A program made the position numbers and the translations under genes. The notes beneath the pieces are model-generated. The model searched no databases. It was not told the DNA's origin and was given only the letters and a program-made list of their open reading frames with translations. From Tannerellaceae bacterium (lineage in GTDB: Bacteria > Bacteroidota > Bacteroidia > Bacteroidales > Tannerellaceae), in NCBI GenBank assembly GCA_031288175.1, contig JAITRW010000033.1, positions 1-64,000 on the forward strand: 64,000 bases of DNA. Reading direction: 5' to 3'. Positions within the stretch are counted from its first letter, which is position 1, and each line of letters opens with the position of its first letter. Below, piece by piece: positions 8,901 through 18,364 of this stretch.

Positions 8901-10877
8901 CAGTGGAACGTGTATCCTACAGGAGTTGTGAGTTACGAAGTGAGTGGAGACGGCTTAGACATTACAATCCGTGCGCGCAAACGTATAGAGCCATCTCTGG
9001 AAAGTCGATATGTCTATGTGACAGTGACAGTGTCGTCGGGGCCGAATGGAGCGACGATACAACAGATGCAGACGATAAAAATCAGCCATGTGCCGATCAA
9101 CAAGCTGTACATAGCCGTTCAAAAAGCACCAAATGAGCCGGTTACGGGTATAGGAGAGCATCCGTATGACAAAATGTCAGGAGGCATCGGGGTGATAGGA
9201 AAGTTAGAGCCGGGTGTTGGCGCCAGCTATCCGGAGTACCAGTGGAGTATCCACCCGAAGGGGTACGCCCGATTTACGTCCGGGTGGGACATCAATAATG
9301 GAACGGATGCGCTACGTTGGATAGAAGCGTTGCTTCCGAACAGGGAATTTACGGTGTCCGTCCGTCCTGTGGTTGATACCTCGTTAGTCAAAGGGTATTC
9401 GTATACAATACGGATAGGCAGGTCGGCGCATTATGGGCATATCATAGATGAAGAGGCGGATACGATCTACCTAAAACGACACGAAGAAAAAGACTTGACG
9501 GTCTACTCACCGGTACCTGAAGACCTTAAAGACAGGGAAGACCTGAGGGCTACGGACTTCTACCCGATGACGTGGCGTCTGAGCGCACCGGCTGTGGGCT
9601 ATTTTGTAGGGAATCCGAAGGCTGAGATAGTGACGTACGAAGAGGTTAAGTACATAAAATATACACATCGGTTCCATGCGTTCCTGTCGGATACGAGTAC
9701 GTATGTTATAGTCAGGGATTCTACGCAAAGCGAAGGAGGCGATACGCTCTACGTGAGTACGCATACGTTGCCACAGGCGAAAACGGAGGTAACCGTTAGC
9801 TCTGAGGTTGAGGCTGTTGCCGTAGAAAAGATAGCGATCGTTACAGGAGGAGCTACGGTGTCTGAAGTGGTACTCGCACCGTCAGCGACAGTGAAACTGC
9901 AAGCTAAGCTTAGTCCGGAGGAAGCTACGTATACCGACGTACAGTGGATAGTGGAAAATCCCAGCGTAGCGGTTATAGAGGAGGGAGGGAGTTTACGGTC
10001 GTTGTCGAGTGGAGGTTCGTGCTCGCTCAAAGTGTTGCGCCACGATGCGTCGACGCGCGTGATTGCAATCTCGTTAGATGCGGCCGCTCCCGGAGCATTA
10101 CTTACAGATACGCTTACAGTCCGCACCACGCCGTCCCCTCTTCCTGCGGAGGAACCTACTGAACCTGTTGCGCCGGAGGAACCTACTGAGCCGGAATCAC
10201 CTGCTGAGCCGGAGGAACCGGAATCACCTATTGAACCGGAGGAGCCTGCGGAACCGGAAGTACCTGTTGAGCCGGAGGAGCCTACTGAACCTGTGGAACC
10301 GGAAGTACCCTCTGAGGTTGCGCCTACGTTCGAGTATACGATAATACCGAAAAAAGAGATACTTGATGTTGGGGATACGGTCACTGTTACGGTGGAGGCT
10401 AATCCCGTTACGGACTATCCGCTATCATGGACGGTGTTGCCAAGTTCTTCGGCCCACTTCGTACCAACGCATCTTGCCAATCCCATGTCGCGCAGTTTTC
10501 GCGTAGACGGCTCGAATACGACAATCACACTCTTTGTATCGACGGATACGTTCTTCACGTTTGTGGTGGGTGCGTATGTTCCTGTGATTCCTCAGCGGCC
10601 GGAGATTACAGTACCCCCGGCGCCCCCCCTGTCTAACGGAGAGCCGTCGGTTATGGGAGGAGCTCCTGGGGCTTCCTACCACGCATCCATGCTACGCCTG
10701 ACCAACCTTGAGGGGTATCATGTTGTGCTGAGCGGAATATCGGGACGTATAGTGTACTCTGAAGGGGCGTTAATCTCTTCCGATGAATATCGTTATCTAC
10801 GAGTTCCTACGGGCATATATATACTTTCTGCGCTAAAAGAAGGAAAGAGGGAAACGATCAAGGTGGTGGTGGAATGA
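5931..10877 (+). CDS. Very large secreted BspA-type leucine-rich-repeat protein with Ig-like domains, Glu/Pro-rich linker and T9SS-like C-terminal domain
   Basis: Signal peptide MSMSRRARTVLLLYIGVLLSLSAWS; TpLRR units (IRRIGASAFENTGLLTIELPSELEELGAGAFRGC); Ig-like segments; EPxEP linker; C-terminal SGRIVYSEG...VPTGIYIL. Confidence 0.85.
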   Translation: MSMSRRARTVLLLYIGVLLSLSAWSEVTEVSKKGEIDSTFLADFREFEQFGVTIVLDASEAVFPNDEVPAGAFLNCTHLYGIKLPPTIRRIGASAFENTGLLTIELPSELEELGAGAFRGCFQLSGTLHLPKKLRKMGTINRLKQEYVPGSFEGCVSLDSVVFHHGAKVDTIGEMTFGYCMNLKGEVILDKVKAVGAGAFTHTSLSRIEIGGLVYIGGYTKGTLRFEGAFEGSKAKEVYVEDDDMGELTEIDLRVFKGLPSQSSVTLLLEAETDVYPKIYEGEENLNGQDLSYWSQVGLTYSDIFEKNQTVRLLRGHIIVLSQEGTLLTELGRFSSVKYPVGRLTLVGGIRGNELSQLRVEVPQLRSLHLSGSLLREIPSGAFGGGSSLRRIVFPQVLKTIGSNAFGGVSLQGTLRLPTSVERIEDGENGKGAFAGQDGVRDIVFPPMQADGKDSVGYNLRKIGNYTFMNMRGLVDTIHIKPNYWVSTSRSAFVGTKVAVDYFEIESSRLLHEANITLTDPSEPQCTVRVEIKPYYFTGDLTVEVSDATTGKVSTQVKIDSAGSVLKRDSLNNTAEYRCALTLDNRGTHRSNYKIYYQGGGGRREIAQGSVGFQYTKADNVRFVVEGKESEEEDVTLEVGETYKVRAVVKPSTITFPELKWSSVGADWVTESKNFEFIGKETVIKEIDAVVFVREVRIRGYGETVYVGVTTPDGAAGSRLTLRTKGYSLGGFELREEKSGHNPCVAEAGDTVRLRVGVPGMPEGELPEVTWSIRTGDDEKDSYAGLFLTKGNSACQVVIPRTMGDTLFRVKASVSRIDSKGDEEKRTASVAVRVTKLFKKLSVTVNGEEERGSFSEGEVITVRAKVEPGGVLLDDLDWKVGGTTLNVLEDLGSVVEVKGQGETTYRRQYKVLRIDRSASIVVTAKIASEKVSATYYVLASKPEGYPYNLWMEHYREGTADWGPLNTSFLSLQENQSVKLRAQMSPWEALPQWNVYPTGVVSYEVSGDGLDITIRARKRIEPSLESRYVYVTVTVSSGPNGATIQQMQTIKISHVPINKLYIAVQKAPNEPVTGIGEHPYDKMSGGIGVIGKLEPGVGASYPEYQWSIHPKGYARFTSGWDINNGTDALRWIEALLPNREFTVSVRPVVDTSLVKGYSYTIRIGRSAHYGHIIDEEADTIYLKRHEEKDLTVYSPVPEDLKDREDLRATDFYPMTWRLSAPAVGYFVGNPKAEIVTYEEVKYIKYTHRFHAFLSDTSTYVIVRDSTQSEGGDTLYVSTHTLPQAKTEVTVSSEVEAVAVEKIAIVTGGATVSEVVLAPSATVKLQAKLSPEEATYTDVQWIVENPSVAVIEEGGSLRSLSSGGSCSLKVLRHDASTRVIAISLDAAAPGALLTDTLTVRTTPSPLPAEEPTEPVAPEEPTEPESPAEPEEPESPIEPEEPAEPEVPVEPEEPTEPVEPEVPSEVAPTFEYTIIPKKEILDVGDTVTVTVEANPVTDYPLSWTVLPSSSAHFVPTHLANPMSRSFRVDGSNTTITLFVSTDTFFTFVVGAYVPVIPQRPEITVPPAPPLSNGEPSVMGGAPGASYHASMLRLTNLEGYHVVLSGISGRIVYSEGALISSDEYRYLRVPTGIYILSALKEGKRETIKVVVE
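10138..10325 (+). repeat. Low-complexity Glu/Pro-rich coding repeat (EEPTEPVAPEEPTEPESPAEPEEPES...)
   Basis: Degenerate repeats of GAGGAACCTACTGAACC-like units in frame. Confidence 0.8.
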
Positions 10878-10934
10878 AAAGAGCTATATTTGCGAGATAA
10901 AGTCCGAAAATAATCGAAAATAAACAGCCAAGTT

Positions 10935-11567
10935 ATGAGAAGGGTTTTGAGTGTTTTAGTGGCGGGAGCGGTGGTGTTGCTTGCCTATGTGTGTGTGAAA
11001 AGCATAATGGTGCCGATAACTTTTGAGAAGGAAAAGGGGATACGTGACGCCGCAGTGATCGAACGACTGATGGAAGTACGTAAGGTACAGATAGAGTATA
11101 AGAATATCCACAAGGCCCATGCGGGGAGTTTTAGCGACCTTGAGAAGTTTCTCAATGAGACGCAAATTCCTTTCGTCTTGAAAGAAGGGGTGTTGACAGA
11201 TGACCAATTGGAAAAAGGGATGACGGAACAGGAGGCTGTCAAACAGGGACTGATACGTCGTGATACAGTATGGGCATTGGCAAAGGATACACTTCTTGGT
11301 AGGGACTATGATGTTGCCAATATGCGGTACATAGCAATCGGGGACGAACAAGCAGAGCTATCTATGGATACGACGACATTGACGTCGGGGTCGGGCTATG
11401 AGATAAAGGTTTTTGAGTGTGGAATACTCTATAAGGACTATCTAAAAGGGTTGGATGCTCAACTCACCTACAACATAATAGATAAAGCTACCAAACAAGG
11501 GAAGTTTCCGGGGTTGCGAGTGGGTTCGTTGGAAGAGATCAACAATAATGCCGGCAATTGGGAATAA
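10935..11567 (+). CDS. Conserved hypothetical membrane-anchored protein (single N-terminal TM)
   Basis: 210 aa ORF with hydrophobic N-terminus; overlaps the next ORF by 10 nt. Confidence 0.75.
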   Translation: MRRVLSVLVAGAVVLLAYVCVKSIMVPITFEKEKGIRDAAVIERLMEVRKVQIEYKNIHKAHAGSFSDLEKFLNETQIPFVLKEGVLTDDQLEKGMTEQEAVKQGLIRRDTVWALAKDTLLGRDYDVANMRYIAIGDEQAELSMDTTTLTSGSGYEIKVFECGILYKDYLKGLDAQLTYNIIDKATKQGKFPGLRVGSLEEINNNAGNWE

Positions 11568-12403
11568 ACCCGATGCCTTTAGGAGTAGGGGCGGGTTTAA
11601 GTGCGTCTAATTCGGAGAAATATGTAGTGTCCATCCGGATAGAGGCGGATGGGTTTATTTTTTCCGGATACGTGCCGGGTCATCCCCAGTCCTTTTTTCT
11701 ACACCGTCCGTCGTTTGCGTCGTGCGGGGATTACGGTCAAAGGTTGAAGGAATATTTTTTTGACAATGAATACCTTAGCTGGGATTATCGGGAGGTACGA
11801 GTAATCCCTGTTTCTTCACGTTATACCCTTGTTCCTCGGCCATTTTTTGAGGAGACGAAGAAGGAACGGATCATGACACTTCTTTTTGTGAATCCTTCGC
11901 CCTGTTACCTCACCAACACGACTTGTGATGACGAAGTGGTCATTATTTTCGATATACCCCCCGATATCCACTCGTTTTGTATGCGTTCTTTCACACAAGT
12001 CCGTTTCATACACCCCATTACACCCCAACTTACCTTCTTTCGCCGTCAAAGCCGTAGCTGTCTCACCGCCCGCATGTATGGAATAATTCAAGATAATGCA
12101 CTGCATGTCTTTTGTTTTCGAGGCGGGCGCATACTTCTTGTTAATACCTATGGCATCACTGCCGTCGACGATATTCTTTACTACCTGTTGTGTATATGGA
12201 GCCAAATGGGTTTCGAGCAGGAAAAAGACGAATTATACCTTTTCAGCGGTAATAGTGATTATAATTATAATGCGCTCACAGGTACTCTGTCCACGTACGT
12301 GCGTCACATCCATCCTGTGGAATTTCCTTCTGAAGCGTATTTCCTCGGCACGGTAATGGAACAGGCAGCCGTTGACATAAGATTGCTTCCCGTATGCGAA
12401 TAA
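11558..12403 (+). CDS. DUF3822-family protein
   Basis: 281 aa; placed immediately before rsmD as in Bacteroidales; NALHVFCFRGGRILLVNTY and DDILYYLLCIWSQMGFEQEKDELYLFSG match recalled family pattern. Confidence 0.7.
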   Translation: MGINPMPLGVGAGLSASNSEKYVVSIRIEADGFIFSGYVPGHPQSFFLHRPSFASCGDYGQRLKEYFFDNEYLSWDYREVRVIPVSSRYTLVPRPFFEETKKERIMTLLFVNPSPCYLTNTTCDDEVVIIFDIPPDIHSFCMRSFTQVRFIHPITPQLTFFRRQSRSCLTARMYGIIQDNALHVFCFRGGRILLVNTYGITAVDDILYYLLCIWSQMGFEQEKDELYLFSGNSDYNYNALTGTLSTYVRHIHPVEFPSEAYFLGTVMEQAAVDIRLLPVCE

Positions 12404-12945
12404 TAAGCGGGAAGTACGGAGGCCGTCGTTTTCAAGTGCCCCCTTCTTTCGAGGCACGTCCGACAACCGATTTCGCCAAAGAAAACCTTTTCAACGTACT
12501 CAGCAATCTCGTAGATTTTGAAAATTGTACGGCATTGGATCTTTTTTCCGGTACAGGTAGCATTGCTTTCGAACTCCTATCACGGGGATGTCTCCATGTC
12601 ACCGCAGTGGAACAGAATCCACATCATGCCTTTTTCATTACCCGCACAGGCGCTACCCTTGGCGTGGGCGATAGGTTTATCCTACTGCGTACCGACGTAT
12701 TGCGGTATCTCCGTCTCCGGAAGACGTCTTACCCTTCCTCTTTCACACTCGTTTTTGCCGACCCTCCTTACAGTCTTCCCTGCCTGTCAACACTCCCTAC
12801 GCTCTTACTGTCAAGCCCTCGCCTGTCTACCGGCACGCTCCTGATCGTAGAACATCCTAAAACTTGCAACTTCTCGGCCACCCCCTTACTCATTGACCAT
12901 CGAGCTTACGGCTCCGTTAATTTTTCAATTTTCCGTAAGGATTAA
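12394..12945 (+). CDS. rsmD: 16S rRNA (guanine966-N2)-methyltransferase
   Basis: MRIISGKYGGRRF, RPTTDFAKENLFNVL, ALDLFSGTGSIAFELLSRG, VFADPPY. Confidence 0.93.
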   Translation: MRIISGKYGGRRFQVPPSFEARPTTDFAKENLFNVLSNLVDFENCTALDLFSGTGSIAFELLSRGCLHVTAVEQNPHHAFFITRTGATLGVGDRFILLRTDVLRYLRLRKTSYPSSFTLVFADPPYSLPCLSTLPTLLLSSPRLSTGTLLIVEHPKTCNFSATPLLIDHRAYGSVNFSIFRKD

Positions 12946-14171
12946 AAATTGGTAAGAAGGGAGGCCGCTTTGCGCCTGTCCTCTTTCTCAAAGGAATCAA
13001 GGTAATGTTCGGTCGTTTTGAGGTCGGCATGTCCGAGGCTTTCGGAGATGTAGGCAATATTGGCGCCACTTCGTTTGAGGACGGTAGCAAAAGAGTGTCG
13101 GGCGGTATAGGTGCTGAGCGTCGGCAACCCGAGTTTAGTGGCAATGACTTTGAGGCGTTGATTGATTTTCCGGATAAGAATCTGGATTTTCCGGTGTTGC
13201 TCAACGGGGTCTTCTTTGCCGTTGAGGCATGGAAAAATATATTGGCTGGGCGTATGGGAAGAGTTCCCCCACCGAGCAATGATTTGTTGCATCTCCGGGG
13301 TGAGTATGGCGACGATCTCTCTCTTTTTGTTGGACGTGTGGAGTGTTTTGGAACGGAAGAAGCGTATTTCGTCACCGACGATATTGGCATACTTCAATTT
13401 CATCATGTCGTTTATGTTAATACCGTTGCATAGGTAGGAAAAGAACCAGAAGTCACGGTAACGTTCGGTAGATTCGTTCCCGTCGGTAAAGTTTATAATT
13501 TGTTGAATCTCTTGAAGTGTAAGGGCGAGTTTACGTCCTTCGCCTTGCGGAATTTCATAGAGATGTTTCCCAAAGGGATATAGGCTCTTTTTAATGGTTT
13601 TGGCAGTCAGCGCCTCATTGAAAAGAGTTCGGATGCATCGAATGTATATAGAGATAGTCGTATAGCTCTTACCCTCGTTAAGCATAGCCAACTCGTATTG
13701 AAGGAGCCAATCTACCGTAACTGCGTTGAAAGGGAGGTCGGTACCACCCACAAAGGTTTCCAAATGTTTGAGCGCACAGTCGTAAACAATGGCAGTACCG
13801 GCAGCGCCTGCTTCCTGTTGGTCTTTGATCTTTTCACGAAAGGCCTGATTAAGCGTCTTACCCTCACCCTTACCGAAGTAAAGGCTCAAGGCTTCGAAGG
13901 TAAAAGTATCTTCTTCTTCGAGCATGCGGACGATACGCTTGACCTTGTCAAAAGCAATCTGGAGATCTTCCTTGATAGCCACCAGTCGCGCACCACGGGG
14001 ATTGGACATCTTTTCCCATTCTTCCGGGGATAAATCCTTTCCTGTCGGATAGTACTTTCGTTTTCGTTGGTAAGTAACACGCACCTTGACAGGAAATTTA
14101 CCTGACTTTTTTTCCCTGCGCGTATCCAAAAAGAGGGCAACCGTGACGCCATTGAGCAGGTAGGTATCCAT
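12942..14171 (-). CDS. Tyrosine-type site-specific recombinase/integrase (Bacteroidetes Arm/SAM-like family)
   Basis: C-terminal TYTARHSFATVLKRSGANIAYISESLGHADLKTTEHYLDSF with Tyr nucleophile; start at MDTYLLNGV. Confidence 0.88.
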   Translation of the reverse strand: MDTYLLNGVTVALFLDTRREKKSGKFPVKVRVTYQRKRKYYPTGKDLSPEEWEKMSNPRGARLVAIKEDLQIAFDKVKRIVRMLEEEDTFTFEALSLYFGKGEGKTLNQAFREKIKDQQEAGAAGTAIVYDCALKHLETFVGGTDLPFNAVTVDWLLQYELAMLNEGKSYTTISIYIRCIRTLFNEALTAKTIKKSLYPFGKHLYEIPQGEGRKLALTLQEIQQIINFTDGNESTERYRDFWFFSYLCNGININDMMKLKYANIVGDEIRFFRSKTLHTSNKKREIVAILTPEMQQIIARWGNSSHTPSQYIFPCLNGKEDPVEQHRKIQILIRKINQRLKVIATKLGLPTLSTYTARHSFATVLKRSGANIAYISESLGHADLKTTEHYLDSFEKEDRRKAASLLTNF

Positions 14172-14234
14172 CTTCAATCCGTTTTCATAGGCAAATGTAG
14201 GGAATGTTAGATTAAAACCTATTTTTGCCCTTGT

Positions 14235-15086
14235 ATGAAAACCCTTTGTGTGTTGATAGCTTGTTATCTCTTGTTGTCGTGCCGAGAGAAGCCGTTGGGA
14301 GGAGAGAAGCCGGAAGACATTGTCGCGCAAGTGGGAAACCATGTACTCTTGCGAAGAGAAATGATGGAATTGGTACCGAAAAATCTTTCGAGGATAGACA
14401 GTCTCATCATCACGGGAAGTGTCGCGAAGCGTTGGGTAAAGGATATTTTGATATACGAGACTGCGCTCAAGAATATCGGCACGGACGAGCAGGAGATTTT
14501 ACGGATGGTAGAAAACTATCGCCGTTCCCTGATTTGCTATCGTTATCAGGAGCAATTGATTCAAGAAAAATTAAGTACGGAGGTGACGGAAGGAGACAAA
14601 ATCGCTTTCTACGAGGAGAATAGCAAAGAGTTTCCCCTTTCGGGAGCAATCATACGAGGGTTATTCCTGAAGATTCCCCTTGACGCTCCGGGGCTACCGG
14701 AGATAAGGAACATTTACAAGAATGAGTCGGAACAGGCCTTGGAAGCAATTGAGAAGTACAGTATGCAGAATGCTATCTTGTATGAATACTTCTACGATCG
14801 GTGGAAAAGCTTTGAGGATGTTATACGAAATATTCCCATACAGCTGAAAAATATTAACTCTTTTCTGGGGTCAAATCGTTCACTGGAAGTCAAAGACGAT
14901 CGCTACTATTATCTTCTCCATATCAGTGAATATTTGCTTTCGGGCGCCACCGCTCCTTACGACTTTGTGAGCGACCAAATTACTATAATGCTGATTCACA
15001 AACGTAAGTCGGAATTTTTGAGTGACTTCGAGAATGGACTTTACGAAATAGCCGTCAGTCACGGAAGAGTATATATATGCGAATAA
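14235..15086 (+). CDS. Lipoprotein related to SurA-type peptidyl-prolyl isomerase chaperones
   Basis: Lipobox-like N-terminus LLLSC; VAQVGNHVLLRREM segment; located directly upstream of a parvulin gene. Confidence 0.65.
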   Translation: MKTLCVLIACYLLLSCREKPLGGEKPEDIVAQVGNHVLLRREMMELVPKNLSRIDSLIITGSVAKRWVKDILIYETALKNIGTDEQEILRMVENYRRSLICYRYQEQLIQEKLSTEVTEGDKIAFYEENSKEFPLSGAIIRGLFLKIPLDAPGLPEIRNIYKNESEQALEAIEKYSMQNAILYEYFYDRWKSFEDVIRNIPIQLKNINSFLGSNRSLEVKDDRYYYLLHISEYLLSGATAPYDFVSDQITIMLIHKRKSEFLSDFENGLYEIAVSHGRVYICE

Positions 15087-15106
15087 ATAATAATAAGAAA
15101 GAGTAT

Positions 15107-16507
15107 ATGAAAAAATGCTTGAGCATTCTGTTGTGTTTGTGGAACAGCTTGGTTATCGCCCAAACCCCAGCCTCGTTGGTCTCTGCTGCAACAAATTCCT
15201 CGAATGAAAGCGTCATTGATGAGGTTGTTTGGGTGGTCGGTGACGATGCTATTCTCCTTTCGGAGGTAGAATCGCAACGCCTGTTCATGCAGAACGACGG
15301 CGTCCGTTTTGAAGGAGACCCTTATTGTTTTATCCCCGAACAAATAGCTATCCAGAAGCTCTACCTCAATCAAGCCAAACTTGACAGTATTGAAGCGAAC
15401 GAACAGAATGTCATTCAGGAGGTAGATGCATGGATGAATATGGCGGTCAACCAAATCGGCTCCCGCGAAAAGATGGAAGAATATTTCGGAAAAAAGTTCT
15501 CGCAAATTAAGGAAGAACGTAAGGAGATGATCAGGGAACAGCAAGTGGTACGAGAACTTCAACGCAAACTCATCGGCTCGGTTAAGTTGACCCCATCGGA
15601 AGTCAGGCGTTATTACAACCGCCTACCCCAGGACAGCCTTCCCTTTATTCCTACTACCGTCGAAGTACAGATCATTACGCTTGAGCCGGTTATCCCGTTT
15701 GAGGAGATAGATCATATTAAGGCACGCCTGCGCGAATTTACCGAAGACATTACTTCGGGGCGGCGCGAATTTACCACCTTGGCACGCCTGTACTCCGAAG
15801 ATCCCGGCTCATCCATACAGGGCGGCGAAATGGGTTTTGTCAGTCGAGGTAGCTTGCTGCCGGAGTTTGCCGCTGTCGCCTTCAGTTTGAATGACCCTAA
15901 GCGAGTATCTTCTATCGTTGAGACGGAATATGGTTTCCATATCATACAGCTGATAGAAAAACGTGGCGATCGTATCAATGTTCGCCACATCCTTCTTCGT
16001 CCGAAGGTCTCCGAAAAAGAATTTGTGAATGCCTCCAAACGCCTTGATTCCCTTTGCGTCTCCCTGAACGAAAGTCGTTTCACTTTTGAGGAAGCCGCCA
16101 CGCTTATCTCCTACGACAAGAATACCCGCAATAATAAAGGCCTTATGGTCAATAAAGATCCGGAAAGCAACCATTACAGTACGCCCCGCTTCGAGATGCA
16201 GGAGCTTCCCCAGGAAATAGGCAAGGTGGTTGACACCATGAAGGTAGGTGATATTTCAAAGCCCTTTCGTATGCTGACCGATAAACAAAAAGAAGTCGTT
16301 GCCATTGTCAAGTTGAAAGCACGTACCGAACGACACAAGGCAAACCTTGCCGACGATTATCAAGCACTCAAAACCATTGTTGAAGAGCAAAAGAAAACAG
16401 AAGTTTTAAATCGCTGGATTACCCAAAAACAAAAAACAACCTACGTGCGTATCTCCGAAGGATGGAAAAATTGCGACTTTCGTTTCCCCGGATGGGTGAA
16501 AGACTGA
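15107..16507 (+). CDS. SurA-like peptidyl-prolyl cis-trans isomerase (two parvulin regions)
   Basis: IDEVVWVVGDDAILLSEVE; LYSEDPGSSIQGGEMGFVSRGSLLPEFAAVAF; GFHIIQLIEKRGDRINVRHILL. Confidence 0.9.
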   Translation: MKKCLSILLCLWNSLVIAQTPASLVSAATNSSNESVIDEVVWVVGDDAILLSEVESQRLFMQNDGVRFEGDPYCFIPEQIAIQKLYLNQAKLDSIEANEQNVIQEVDAWMNMAVNQIGSREKMEEYFGKKFSQIKEERKEMIREQQVVRELQRKLIGSVKLTPSEVRRYYNRLPQDSLPFIPTTVEVQIITLEPVIPFEEIDHIKARLREFTEDITSGRREFTTLARLYSEDPGSSIQGGEMGFVSRGSLLPEFAAVAFSLNDPKRVSSIVETEYGFHIIQLIEKRGDRINVRHILLRPKVSEKEFVNASKRLDSLCVSLNESRFTFEEAATLISYDKNTRNNKGLMVNKDPESNHYSTPRFEMQELPQEIGKVVDTMKVGDISKPFRMLTDKQKEVVAIVKLKARTERHKANLADDYQALKTIVEEQKKTEVLNRWITQKQKTTYVRISEGWKNCDFRFPGWVKD

Positions 16508-16516
16508 CCAGGCCGC

Positions 16517-18364
16517 ATGAAAATCTTTATTTGTTTTCAAGTTGTCCTATTCTCCTTGCTAACCTCTTGCGCCAGTATCGGAACCCCTGGCGGTGGCCAT
16601 TATGACGAACTGCCGCCCCGTCTGTTGCAAAGTACGCCGTATGCAGGCCAACTAAACTATGTTGACCCTCACGTTCGTCTCCTTTTCGACGAACTGATTC
16701 TCCTTGACAAGCCCTCGGAGAATATCATTATCACACCCCCTCAAATGAAAATGCCTGTTATTCGGTCTATCGGGCGGCGTATTTACGTGGAACTGCGCGA
16801 CACCCTCCTCCCCAATACCACATACACCCTTGATTTCAACAGCGCTATCATTGATAACAATGAAAAGAATCCCCTCGAAAATTTTGTCCTCGCCTTTTCT
16901 ACCGGAAATTATATTGATACCCTTGCCATCTCAGGACAAGTATTGAATGCCGAGGACCTCGAACCCATGCCCAATGTTACCGTCGGTTTACATACCGATA
17001 TTCACGATTCAGCCTTTGTCCATATTCCCTTTGTCCGCACTTCCCGTACCAATGAGCGCGGACAATTTACTATCCGTAATGTCGCCAAAGGAGAATACCG
17101 TATCTTCGCCCTCAACGATCTCAACAGGGATTACCGCCTCTCTCCTTCCGAGGCATTGGCTTTTTCCGATTCTCTTATCTATCCGGAGGCCGTCCTTGCC
17201 TCCAGGCAAGATACACTATGGGTTGACTCGCTCACCATTGATACCGTTCGTACCCTGTACGACACCCATTTCCTACCCGATTCCGTCTCACTTCTCCTTT
17301 TCAATGAACCTTTTTCCAAGCAGTATCTTCTGCGTTCCGAAAGGCCACAAGCCTACCGTTGTGTCCTTCATTACAATGTTTCGCCTGACACCATACCTCT
17401 ACCCCAGCCTCTTGATTTCCAACCCGCTGTTGACCCTTGGTATTTCCTCCAGATAACCGATAACCGGACGGTCTCTCATTTCTGGCTTACCGATACCACC
17501 CTTCTCTCACGTGATACCCTTACAGTATCCCTTACTTATCCCTTTACCGATACCCTCCAACGCTTAATACCCCGTACTGACACCTTGCGCTTTGTCTACC
17601 GACCGCCTTCCCGTCGCCGATCTCAATCTTCCCTTTCTCCCGCACTCACATTGTCGCTTAGTCTCAATCCATCGATGAACCTCTACGACACCCTTGCCTT
17701 CATTTTCTCTGAACCCGTTACCGGCCTCTCTTCCGACCTCTTCCACCTCGAAATGTTCCAAGATAGTTTGTGGAAAACGGTACCCCTCTCCCTGCTTCCC
17801 GATACGAGTAATACCCTCCGTTACTTTTTTTTCGCCGACTGGAAATACGGTACACCATACCGCCTTACACTTGATTCCGCTGCACTATACAGTATTTACG
17901 GTAATCCTGTGGATTCGGTTTCTGCCTCTTTTACATTCAAAAACAAGGATCAGTATGGGCAACTCCTTCTGGCTGTATCCCTTCCTTACGATACCGTATC
18001 CGCCTTTGTACAACTCCTGGACCCGTCGGGACAGATCGTCCGCCAGTCACCAATCACCGATGGCAATGTTGTTTTTACCGATCTCCCTCCTGCCAAATAC
18101 TATCCCCGCCTCATCCTCGACAGTAACGGAAACGGATGTTGGGATAGTGGAGATTTTTTCCGCCACAGGCAACCTGAACAGGTGATATATTACCATACCG
18201 CCATTGAAGTGATAAAAAATTGGGACATCTCCGAAACATGGAACCTTTCCACCTTGCCGACCATTCCTTTCAAGCCACTTGAGATTACCAAAAACAAGCC
18301 AAAACCCAAATCCTCCAGATCCGTAGTTAAGGGATCGCAAGCCTCTCCAGTACTCGCTCCGTAG
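16517..18364 (+). CDS. Ig-like (Big_5/SbsA-type) domain lipoprotein
   Basis: Lipobox LLTSCASIGTPGGGHYDELPP; LRDTLLPNTTYTLDF. Confidence 0.8.
   Translation: MKIFICFQVVLFSLLTSCASIGTPGGGHYDELPPRLLQSTPYAGQLNYVDPHVRLLFDELILLDKPSENIIITPPQMKMPVIRSIGRRIYVELRDTLLPNTTYTLDFNSAIIDNNEKNPLENFVLAFSTGNYIDTLAISGQVLNAEDLEPMPNVTVGLHTDIHDSAFVHIPFVRTSRTNERGQFTIRNVAKGEYRIFALNDLNRDYRLSPSEALAFSDSLIYPEAVLASRQDTLWVDSLTIDTVRTLYDTHFLPDSVSLLLFNEPFSKQYLLRSERPQAYRCVLHYNVSPDTIPLPQPLDFQPAVDPWYFLQITDNRTVSHFWLTDTTLLSRDTLTVSLTYPFTDTLQRLIPRTDTLRFVYRPPSRRRSQSSLSPALTLSLSLNPSMNLYDTLAFIFSEPVTGLSSDLFHLEMFQDSLWKTVPLSLLPDTSNTLRYFFFADWKYGTPYRLTLDSAALYSIYGNPVDSVSASFTFKNKDQYGQLLLAVSLPYDTVSAFVQLLDPSGQIVRQSPITDGNVVFTDLPPAKYYPRLILDSNGNGCWDSGDFFRHRQPEQVIYYHTAIEVIKNWDISETWNLSTLPTIPFKPLEITKNKPKPKSSRSVVKGSQASPVLAP

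Noticed and set aside
9749-10384. Minus-strand ORF of 211 aa rich in GSSGSTGTSGSAG
   Set aside because: Antisense reading of the Glu/Pro repeat in the large plus-strand gene; low complexity, no start context.
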